Shown here: in pieces, positions 19,433 through 27,886 of the stretch | Position numbering within the stretch: position 1 is the first letter of the stretch | Layout of the letters: every line of letters begins with the position of its first letter | Assembly: GCA_015680685.1 (NCBI GenBank) | Contig: MNCI01004678.1 | Coordinates: 3,107-43,261, forward strand | Length of the DNA: 40,155 nucleotides | Reading direction: 5' to 3' | DNA from: Gnetum montanum | Lineage: Eukaryota; Streptophyta; Gnetopsida; Gnetales; Gnetaceae | The notes under the pieces: model-generated | The model's input: the letters and a program-made list of their open reading frames with translations, nothing else | The model's database searches: none | Told to the model about the DNA's origin: nothing | Program-made: the position numbers and the translations under genes

Positions 19433-20008
19433 TAAGGGGAGTAGATTGTCATGTCCCCATTCCCAAATGATGTTGTTACATAACAAAGATGATGTCTCTT
19501 CATAATAAATGTTATTGTTATTATAACAAGACTTGAAAGGATAGTGTAATTGAGGCCTAAAAGGGGGTATTGTAATAATAGACGTGTCTCTTGAGGTGAT
19601 CTTTGGGGATTTAACCTAAAGAATTTATACCTAGGCTTAAATGTTATGCTAGCATGGAGTGGTAGGGCTAGTATGAGAGCTGGGTGAAGCGGGACAGGAA
19701 GTTGACTAGCCATCTCTTCTGGCTAGGTTATAGGCCTAACCTTGGTGGCAATGATGGATTACCTCTAAGCGATAGATGCCAAAAAAAGAAAACCCCAAGA
19801 AACACTCTTAGAGCATGATTCAGATATAGTATTCCATATCAATAAAGCATTCTTTTCTTTCTCTTTCTACATTTTCCCTATTATTTCATTTATACATAAT
19901 GTCAAATATCTCATATATTTCGCATTTGGTATATTTTCTTTATACGCAGAATGTATAATATATCATATATTTGATGTTTTCCATAACATCTGGGGACGGG
20001 ATGTCACA
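19433..20008 (+). mobile_element. Polypurine tract and 3' LTR of element J
   Basis: TAAGGGGAGTAGAT ends at 19446. The LTR runs 19447-20008 (562 bp) from TGTCATGTCCCC to GATGTCACA and matches 7564-8135. AATAAAGCATTC near 19840 is the likely poly(A) signal. AGCCC at 20009-20013 is the right target duplication. J totals about 5.46 kb once F is removed. Confidence 0.88.
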
Positions 20009-20359
20009 AGCCCCATTTTAAACTAAACTGTAATTGAAGGTTTTTATTGAAATTTTTGTAGCGGAAAGTAATAAATCTGTTTAGAGGAAAATTCCCATTG
20101 AACTTAAGGTTCTGTGGTATAAAAACCTCATTCCTAAGAAATAGAAACAAAAATTGTACAAGTGAAACATTAGCATAAGCTATTTAGCAAAAGGGAAGAG
20201 AGTGGTCAAAGTGACCGTCTTAGGAATATTCTTGTCTTAGATTTGATCAGACTCAATATCTAATGTAATCCAATCTTTGTTCTCTTCCTATTACTTTTTT
20301 GGTATTCCACTTCTTTAGTCCTCATGTTATCCTTTACAGCATTATTTCTAGAAAGTATC
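20009..20359 (-). mobile_element. Element C 3' untranslated tail
   Basis: The minus strand carries TTAGGAATGAGGTTTTT and GGGAATTTTCCTC, shared with 436-495. It continues across the J insertion to the purine tract at 7520-7535. No coding signal. Confidence 0.6.
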
Positions 20360-20530
20360 TCATTCTAGTTTTCAAATGTTGTTTCAATTTGAGTACTCAA
20401 AGCTTTATATTCGGCCTTGTTATTAGTATAAAGGAAAGATGAAGAAACTTCCTTGAAAATTTATGGAGAATCATCGTTTACTAGAACTATTCTAGCTCTC
20501 GCACCTTTGGAGTTACAAGAACCATCAAAC
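20360..20530 (-). pseudogene. RNase H domain of element C
   Basis: RNase H degrades the RNA strand of RNA-DNA hybrids during reverse transcription. The minus strand reads FDGSCNSKGARARIVL at about 20490-20529. After a stop it reads LYTNNKAEYKAL at about 20398-20433. DGS...GA..I.L and TNN.AEY.AL are the first two active-site blocks of the plant/archaeal-type RNase H found as a second RNase H in Tat-like Ty3 elements. The rest of the domain is not evident. Confidence 0.7.
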
Positions 20531-20639
20531 TATAATCCCCACTTGTTCTTTTCTTGAGATCTCTCATTTTCCAAGTTATAAACTTCTTGAAGTGTGTAAA
20601 TTTTGGATTTAAAAAAGCTTGTTTCATCAACTTTTTTTT

Positions 20640-21246
20640 TTCCATTCGAAGTAACATTCTCCATCATCAAAGGTTTAGTATACATGTAAATTTAATTTGG
20701 TTTTCCTTTCCAAGGTAGCCACATATGTAAGTAATTTATTGATATGTAACCGAGGAAATTCTTACTCCAAATTCTACTCAACAAAAGATTATGTGAATTT
20801 GAAATATTTGCTACTTGAATAGTTACTTTACTTTTGATATGGGGTTCTTAACTCTACTTTTGTCCACTTGAACAATCTTTTTGTTGCATTTTTTAGGAGT
20901 CAAACCAAGTTTTTTACATATAGGCAATGACAATAATAGTAGAGGTAACTCAAGAATCAACAAAACAATTGTGAAGATATTTGTCCTTTAACTTCATTGT
21001 CAAAAGAAAAGGAGGAGCTTCTTTATCAAGAGTACACTCATAGCTAGTTTTTATTGTCTTATCAATGTTGAATACATAGCTTAACTCTAAATCTCCAACT
21101 CTCCTTTTACCTTTAATAAGCTCCAAAGCTTTTCTTTGTTGATCTCTTAACTGTAACAATTGATATATACTAATATTGGTGCTAACATGTTTAAGATCCT
21201 CAACTAGATCATATTCTCCATCTTCATAAAAGCCTGGTTTCTTCAT
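20640..21246 (-). pseudogene. Protease region of element C
   Basis: A 98-codon minus frame (20950-21246) ends with CFVDS. The same strand continues GVTSTI, so the retropepsin DSG motif lies at about 20955-20963. Further on, SHNLLLSRIW corresponds to the ...LLLGRxW strand of the protease, followed about 30 residues later by LPWKGKPN. Stops interrupt it after DSG. Reverse transcriptase is not found between this region and the RNase H block. Confidence 0.6.
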
Positions 21247-22475
21247 TCATTTATTAAAAGATTGATTTTGAATAGTTTGCTCTACTTGATCTTCTTTACT
21301 TTTATTTTTCTCTTTTCTACTTGGTTTAAAAACCTTCCTCTTAGTAGATGGATTAGAAATGACATTCAGAGGCTTGGAAGGAGTTAATCTTTCTTTTGAT
21401 TGTACACTATATCTATTTTCTTTGTTGTTGTTACACTTCTCATCTGATAATATATCTTCTTTAGAACTTGATAAAGAAGAGGTATCACTAGATCCATTCT
21501 CAAAAGATTTGCTTGCATAATGAACACTAGATAAGTTATTATCAGATTCAATATCAAAGAAGTTGGACATAACAACATCACTTTCATCCTCATTTTTTGA
21601 TACCTTAGTATCTTGATGTTTATGTTTCCTATTTTTCTTTTCTTTCTTGAGTTTAAATTTTGCTAAAGCTTTTTCTAGTTTCACTATTTTGTTGAACAAG
21701 TCTCTTATTAATTGTCCTTTCTAGATTCTTTGTTGTCTAACTCTTGCTCTATCTTAATATGAGATGGCCACGGTAATGCTTTAGGTTGAGTAAAATCTTG
21801 CACAGGAATCATCATTTTCTCTTCTTTTTTTTGAATTGTGATAATTTCTTCATTGTTCAAGTTTAGTTGTTTTTCTAATTGTATAGCTTTACTAAAGTAG
21901 TTATTTAGTGTTAACAAGTTTGAAGTTCTTCTTAACTAGAGTGAAATATTAGGATTCATAGCCTTAAGATAAGTATCTCCGAGCACTTCATCTGATGGTT
22001 TGTATTGTCTTTGAGAGAGCCCACAAATTCATTGAAACTTAATATCAAAATCTCTAATTAACTCTTTGACTCCTTGCTTAGCTTGTATTAGCCCACAATA
22101 CAGTTGTTGTTGATTTAATTGATTATCAAATTGGGCCAAGAAAAGACTTTTCATATCATCCCAACTTATGATACCATTGCTTGGCAAGTTTGAATACCAA
22201 ATTTGGGCCATATCCTTTAGATTTTTCACAAACAACCTACAAGCTTGGTCTTGGCATTGAATATTTGCATGAGTTAAAGCTAACTCAAATAGATGAATTT
22301 ATTCTTTAGCGAAGTAAGCTTTTTTGGAAATAAAAGGTTTAGGAAAATATTTATAAACTACCTCAGGAATGTTATTATAGTTCTAAAATCCTAATGATGT
22401 AACTCTTTGCCAAGGATTTTCCATCCCATTAGAATTTCTTTTGATTGATGAACTCTTATATTTTTTTGACATTCA
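21247..22475 (-). pseudogene. gag of element C
   Basis: The minus-strand product is colinear with element E gag. Shared blocks include NPWQ near the start, QACRLFVKNLKDMAQIWYSN (about 22175-22235), DDMKSLFLAQFDNQLNQQQL, and the Ty3-type capsid motif LIQAKQGV. A Ser/Asp-rich and then Lys-rich tail lies at 21247-21699 (SSVHYASKS, SSDTSSLSSS). Stops occur near 22305, 22030, 21945 and 21710, with a frame change near 21700. No CCHC zinc knuckle is visible in the tail. Confidence 0.8.
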
Positions 22476-24015
22476 CTTATAGACTAATAAACCAAAAAAA
22501 AGGGGTGATCTTCTTATCCTTCTGGTCTTTACTCCACTACTTGTTCCAAACTCAAGAACCTTTTTATGTTCTTCCTCTCAATAATCAGTCTTATAATCAA
22601 GAATTTCTTTGGAACCTTTGAAATCTTCCAAACTATCAATCTATTTGATCATTAACTGAAAATAGTATCTAATTTTGAAGCCCTATTAGCAACAAAAAAT
22701 TGTTGGTGTGCTAGGATTATCAGGCTTATGAACTTAGAAGACAAATTTTCAACCCTCCTTCTAGCGTTAAAAAAACCATTGGCGATCATTTGGGACTACC
22801 AATGTTGGTAGCCTTTGTTCTTGTGACCTTCAAAGTCACAAAATCAAAGGTGTTCTTAAAATAAGGTTTAGGTACTTGTTGGTCTCTGGCAACACCAAGG
22901 TCCAAAATCTTCCAAAAAGACTAAATGGTTATGAAATGAACTAAACATGAGTATTTGTTTGCTGTTGTGAATGTTGAAATGGTTGGGTTGTGTATGAAAC
23001 TATAATTGGCTATCATAAAAGAAATTCAGCTAACTTTGTCAAATACTGTGAGTTGTTGAAGGTTCCTATTTTGTCAAATCATTTAGTTTATATAGTCCCT
23101 ATAGTACATTACTTGTAACAAAAAAATTTTACAAAAATGTTAGAACACAATTCTGCTAATCTACTCCTAATTTCCCACAAAGAAAAAGTTTCACAAGAAA
23201 ACTAGAAATAGAGCGAGATTTAATGGACTTAGAAAGAGAAAAAAAAGAAAGAAGATTTGTGTGAAATCTCAAATGTTTAAGCAGGATAAATTGATACGAG
23301 AAAACGCTTCATAATAAAGCTATTCTAATTCAATTTAACTACAAATTGTCCAAGCCCTTTGAGCTCAATAAGCAATTTCGTAAAGACAATCTCATTACAA
23401 TACCAAAAATACTGCGTAAATGACAAATTATGAATATCTATTTTGGCTAGTTAATAGTTGTCAAGAATTGCATTCAACAGAGCCTTCAAAATTTGAGAAT
23501 TTCAGGATTGAAATACCAAGGCAATACACTTTAAAACAATGAAGCTATTTCAGTCATCTCAAAATACCAAATATTTTACTAGATCCTCTATGCTCAAAAT
23601 AGGTAGTTTCGTTAAGACATTACTGTTAAATTGCTCTAGAGGCTTTTCAACAATATAAACTCTTTTATGGAAAATCTTAATAAGAGTCTAATATTGCACA
23701 AAAATAGAACTATAAAAGCAACCTAGAAAAAATCCTAAAATTAAATGCCGATACTAACTAAAACATGAGCTAAGTAAATAAAACAAAATAAGAAGAAATG
23801 AACTCATAGAATATAAACAATGCAGCTAAATTGATGTCTTTAGCAAGCCATCTTACAAAAAATCTTCAATTGTCTTGTTTCGAAAATCCTTCTCCTTTCT
23901 TTATGAATAAAAATACCCCATGCTAAAGTAAAATAATAGGTTTAATAAATTTTAGCAAAATTAACTAATTTTGGCCATGTTAATGATAAAAAAAATACTA
24001 ACAATTGGATAGGCA
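22476..24015 (-). mobile_element. 5' LTR and leader of element C
   Basis: The LTR part (about 23150-24015) aligns with 5266-6483. It has lost roughly 350 bp of U3, including the TATA box, near 23885. The leader (22476-23150) holds the primer-site block and hairpin. The LTR start on the minus strand is read as TGCCTATCCAAT at 24015, but a few tens of bases further (to about 24070) could belong to it. No convincing target duplication was found, so the outer boundaries of C remain approximate. Confidence 0.65.
22777..22804 (-). ncRNA. Leader hairpin, copy C
   Basis: On the minus strand CATTGGT pairs with GCCAATG, the inner pair being a U-G wobble in RNA, around a loop containing CCCAAATG. Same position relative to the primer block (22881-22898) and gag as in the other copies. 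Confidence 0.5.
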
Positions 24016-24390
24016 TATTTTTCATCTCAATTTAACAAGCCAAATAGGTAATGTGTTTCCAATTGTTAAATCTAGCTAAGATAAATTTGAGTAATTTAGT
24101 TAAGAATCTCTTTGTGAACAATAAAACTAGGATGCCTTTATTTTCACATAAATATAAATAGCTTGTTTTTTTTTTGATTATTTTGGAAAAAATAAAAACC
24201 TTTTTTTAGATTTAAAAAAATGAAAAAAAAAAATCAAAAAACTAATTGGATGTATCGATTAATGGAAAAGCTTTTTAGCGGTACTTAATGCAGAAAAACA
24301 AAGATCGCTCCACGGATACATAAATCTTAACTTGCATGATAAATTCTCATCAAATCTAAAGTGAAGCTTCTCGGCTTGCGCTTTACTCGT
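24016..24390. other. AT-rich spacer upstream of the Dof-like gene
   Basis: Contains T and A homopolymer runs at about 24160-24240 and no open frame of note. Composition becomes less AT-rich from about 24290 toward the gene. Confidence 0.5.
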
Positions 24391-24472
24391 TTTCTTTTAA
24401 CCGCTGCCTCTTTTTGTATGGAAAAATCCGCTTTCTTTTAATCGCTGCCTCTTTTTGTATGGAAAAATCCGC
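24391..24472 (+). promoter_or_regulatory. 41-bp tandem duplication in the proximal promoter
   Basis: Two copies (24391-24431 and 24432-24472) differ by one C/T. Each holds TTTCTTTTAA, CGCTGCCTC and TTTGTATGGAAAAATCCG. CTTT/AAAG, the core site bound by Dof proteins, occurs repeatedly. The duplication lies about 45 bp upstream of the TATA box. A regulatory role is inferred from position only. Confidence 0.55.
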
Positions 24473-24517
24473 ACAGTTGAAAAAGAAACCTGCTAATTCA
24501 GCCGTGGAATCACAACC

Positions 24518-24525
24518 TTTATAAG
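24518..24525 (+). promoter_or_regulatory. TATA box of the Dof-like gene
   Basis: TTTATAAG lies about 100 bp before the start codon, which would put transcription start near 24550 and leave a leader of about 70 nt without an upstream ATG. Confidence 0.55.
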
Positions 24526-24621
24526 GTCGGCATAAAGGCAGCACCGATAGACTACAGTTTTTTGTAGGCGATCCAGCAAACTAAAGCCAGATCGGTTCAG
24601 CAGTATCATAAGATTATTGGG

Positions 24622-25656
24622 ATGGATTCTGAAGTACTAGACCTGATCCGCAAGTATCTGCCACAGTTAAGGATCGAAAGATCTAGAAATGACCCTGCAT
24701 TCAAGATGATTCTATCGCAGCCTCTCAAGAGCATGCCTCAGTACCAAGCCCTAATAAGCGCCTTGAAAGGTTGCGGCTTTGGGCCTTTCTGCACCAAGTG
24801 CGGCTCTTCTTTCACCCGTTTCAGGTACTTTGATAATTCTTCATCAGGCAAAGTTGTGCAGCTGCGGTATAGGTGCCAGCATTGTCATGATTTATTCACT
24901 TTTGGCGGGAGACGCTACTCCAAGCGGAATAAAGTGGAGCAACCTCTTCAAAGTTTCCTAACGGATGGCAAGGTGTTTGTAATTAAACCTGGCTGCAATT
25001 ATCCCATGAGTTTAGGCATAGACCCTCCTGAGATCCTGCCTCGTGGGATGAGCATTGAAGCTCTAAGGGATGATTCTACTGTGGAGCAAAAAGCTCATCC
25101 CATCATAGAGCACGTGGAAGGTTCTCAATGTTCAGCAAATAGTTATGTCACAAAGGTGGATCCACAAAAGCATAAAAGTTTCTATAAGGATGAAAAGAAT
25201 TCGGCTCAGGGAATTCAAACGACCAGTGCAGTTGGGGAAGGGAAAAATGGCAAGTTGATGGATTGTCACGGTGATCACACCAGGCTTGTATATGACAACA
25301 TTTTCCAGGAAAATTACACTATGGTAGAAAATCCTCATCTTGGGAAGCGTGGCTCAAATTTTCTATTATTCCTCCCAACCAATGTAATGGATAAGAGTTT
25401 TGTGATGCCGAAAGATTTCTTTGGTGAATCCTGTAATAAGAATCAGAATTGGCATGCAGATAATAATAATGCAGTGGAGAATAAAAGTTATGGTTACTAC
25501 AATTATGAAACAATGGAGAAGCCTGAGAAGAAACTTTTGCATGTTAGCCAAAATGGAAACAGCACCAAGGCTACACAAGAGGAAGTACCTACGGAGAATG
25601 GGGTGCCTCCACTTAAATTTTATGATTTCTTTGGAATGGCTGAGAACTCTCGCTGA
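24622..25656 (+). CDS. Divergent Dof-type zinc-finger protein, intact single exon
   Basis: A 344-residue ORF, the only clean host gene here. Residues 57-96 form CX2CX24CX2C with Cys57, Cys60, Cys85 and Cys88. CTKCGSSFTRFRYFDN and YRCQHCHDLFTFGG line up with the Dof pattern CPRCxSxxTKFCYYNN...FCKxCRRYWTxGG. The inter-pair loop is three residues longer than the Dof CX2CX21CX2C. The conserved Trp is Phe, and the basic NVPVGGG tail is replaced by RRYSKRNK. Dof proteins are plant transcription factors that bind AAAG. Upstream lies a conserved-looking amphipathic stretch (residues 26-56); the C-terminal 240 residues are Asn/Lys-rich and unrecognised. The ATG has G at +4 and is the first after the TATA box. 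Whether it binds DNA like a classical Dof is unknown. Confidence 0.8.
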   Translation: MDSEVLDLIRKYLPQLRIERSRNDPAFKMILSQPLKSMPQYQALISALKGCGFGPFCTKCGSSFTRFRYFDNSSSGKVVQLRYRCQHCHDLFTFGGRRYSKRNKVEQPLQSFLTDGKVFVIKPGCNYPMSLGIDPPEILPRGMSIEALRDDSTVEQKAHPIIEHVEGSQCSANSYVTKVDPQKHKSFYKDEKNSAQGIQTTSAVGEGKNGKLMDCHGDHTRLVYDNIFQENYTMVENPHLGKRGSNFLLFLPTNVMDKSFVMPKDFFGESCNKNQNWHADNNNAVENKSYGYYNYETMEKPEKKLLHVSQNGNSTKATQEEVPTENGVPPLKFYDFFGMAENSR

Positions 25657-26040
25657 GAGAAATGGATAGCTTTGCAGTTTGCAGTAGTGATTTTTTAAGG
25701 TGGAATTTTCATTTTCTTTCTTGTATTCGTTGTTTTATGAACAGGTTTTTGTTGATACGGAACCAACCAAAGTTTGGTTAAATGTTTCATAAAATCATGT
25801 TGAACTAAAATGCTAATAATGCTTTTCAGAGATTTTAAATCAAAGTTTTTCTTAAAAAAAATTGTGCGTCACTTTAAGAGAGTTACTTTATAATATGCGT
25901 CGGAGATTCGCGATTCCCAAGAAAATTTCACGAACCATTCGCGGTGGATTCGGGCACGTGTACATACGTAAATTATAATTTTTTGTGCAATGGTGTCTCG
26001 ATTTTCAACTTTCAACCAGAATATTCATTCTCCATTAAAA

Positions 26041-26106
26041 TCTTATCTATTTTTACCTGCAAATTGTGTCCAATCTTACCTATTTTTACCTACAAATTGC
26101 ATCCGT
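26041..26106. repeat. 33-bp tandem duplication
   Basis: TCTTATCTATTTTTACCTGC at 26041 recurs as TCTTACCTATTTTTACCTAC at 26074. The copies differ by a few transitions. Confidence 0.8.
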
Positions 26107-26412
26107 GTCAACACCTTTTATTGACAGATGCTCTTACTCCTCCATTCATAGGGAATTGGATGCTTCCGCTGTCAGACTCTCTAAACACCTTATTTCTCTC
26201 TTCCAACTCTGAAATTCTTTGCTTCATCTTCAATTTTTCTTAGTATCTCATCACATCTAAAGGCAATGAGGAAGGAGGAGATGAGCGTTTCTTTTGATGA
26301 AGGAGGTCTCGTCTACCCAATCTAATTTGGGTGAAGACGTTGTTATCGTCTCATTTTCTATGAAAAATATCCCAAAAGAAAGGTCCACATCGATGAGAAT
26401 CGCTTACGCTGC

Positions 26413-26590
26413 CCTTTTGCTTACTCTAACCATCTATTTATTTGGGGTTGTTTGCATGAATCTTCACTTCCCTACTTCTAGGTTACCTAGTCTAGAGATG
26501 TCCTTTTGCTTACTCTAACCATCTATTTATTTGGGGTTGTTTGCGTGAATCTTCACTTCCCTGCTTCTAGGTTACCTAGTCTAGCGATGT
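26413..26590. repeat. 89-bp tandem duplication
   Basis: The units 26413-26501 and 26502-26590 both run from CCTTTTGCTTACTCTAACCA to GGTTACCTAGTCTAG plus a few bases. They differ at about three positions, so the duplication is younger than most repeats in the window. Confidence 0.9.
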
Positions 26591-27886
26591 TACTGACATG
26601 CTAAGTCCTTTTTTTATGTACATAAAAAAACGTCTCACTTAAAAAAACATCTCACTTACTAATTGTTTGGTTCAATCATTTTTTTCTTTAAGGTTGTTTT
26701 AAGGTTTTGTCAATTTTTTCATGTTTGATTACAATTTGTTCAAGGAGATAAAATATTTGGAGGTTCTCGTTGAATCATTTTTTTCTAATAGCCTGTTATT
26801 TTTCAAAACTTTTCTTTTTGTTTTGTACTTTGGTTCAAGATTAATGGTCCAACCAAATATTAGAAATTTGTTGTCCCTATCTTTATTTAATGTTGCAGAG
26901 TTTAATGTTAGGGTGAATGCTTGAAGAAAATCGACTCGAGATTTTAGCAGAAAGAGAACAAATTCTCTATAGAAAGAGAACATATTCTCTTGGCTGAATA
27001 TTTATTATACTTTTCATCATTTAACAATTTTAGAATAGTATGCAACGCTTACCTCATCAAGACCATTCTTTAATGTTTTAGATAATGGAGTTTTTATTTT
27101 TGAAGTGTGCTTAAGTTCTTAATGCATCGATGTCGCTCTTTGAAGGTGTATTAGAAAAAAAATTATTGAAGTGGTTTTGCATTATCGTTAAGCTTCCAGA
27201 AAACATTTCACTTTAATCAGTTAATGCCTCTGATACAACGTTCTGTTTGGTTTCTAGTTTAATTGTAGTTATGACACTTTGTTTTTTTTTTGGGTTGGTT
27301 GGTTTGTTTCTTACTTTCTTTTGATCAAAGCAGAAAAGATTAATGAATAGAATCGAAATTATGCAAACCAAACCCTATTTGCAGTCATTGGTCAAATCCT
27401 TTTGCATGCATTATAGCTACTTTCACTGTTCTTCAACTTGGGCTTTATTCTTTCATTCAAAAAAGCAATTCCTTCGTGATGCCATATTTCATATTTTATG
27501 AAATCATGCACTTGTTTTAACAGTTATTAAGTACATTTGTCTATGATTTCCAATTTTTTTTCTATTCCTTATTGAAATTTCATTTTGTTATTTTTAAATT
27601 TATCACTATTTTGTATTTTTAATTTTTCCCCTGACTGTATTATTGTTTTGCATTTTCAGATTTATAGCATTGAATGACATTTTAGTGTTAAAGCTTTTAA
27701 GACATTTTTCTAAAAACTCTTTGCTAGCACAAAAAGAAAAAATAAATACCCTTAGTCACGGTAATTTGGGCAATTGGTAAGTATATCTATTTGTAATTTT
27801 TTTTAAATTCATTTTAACTTTTGTGAAGAGGAGCAGTCATATCTCATTTTTTAATTTTTACCATTAATATTTATAGATTAATAAAG

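Larger units (their letters stand above)
25657..27886. other. Spacer between the Dof-like gene and the hAT relic
   Basis: No supported gene. It contains the 3' UTR of the Dof-like gene to roughly 25860, a CG-richer patch at about 25895-25970 with a CACGTG G-box at 25955-25960 and repeated ATTCGCG, and two tandem duplications listed separately. From 26600 on it is AT-rich with T and A runs. Confidence 0.5.

Noticed and set aside
21384-21593. Minus-strand frame overlapping gag of element C
   Set aside because: Frame shadow of the Ser/Asp-rich gag tail, which aligns with element E in the other frame.
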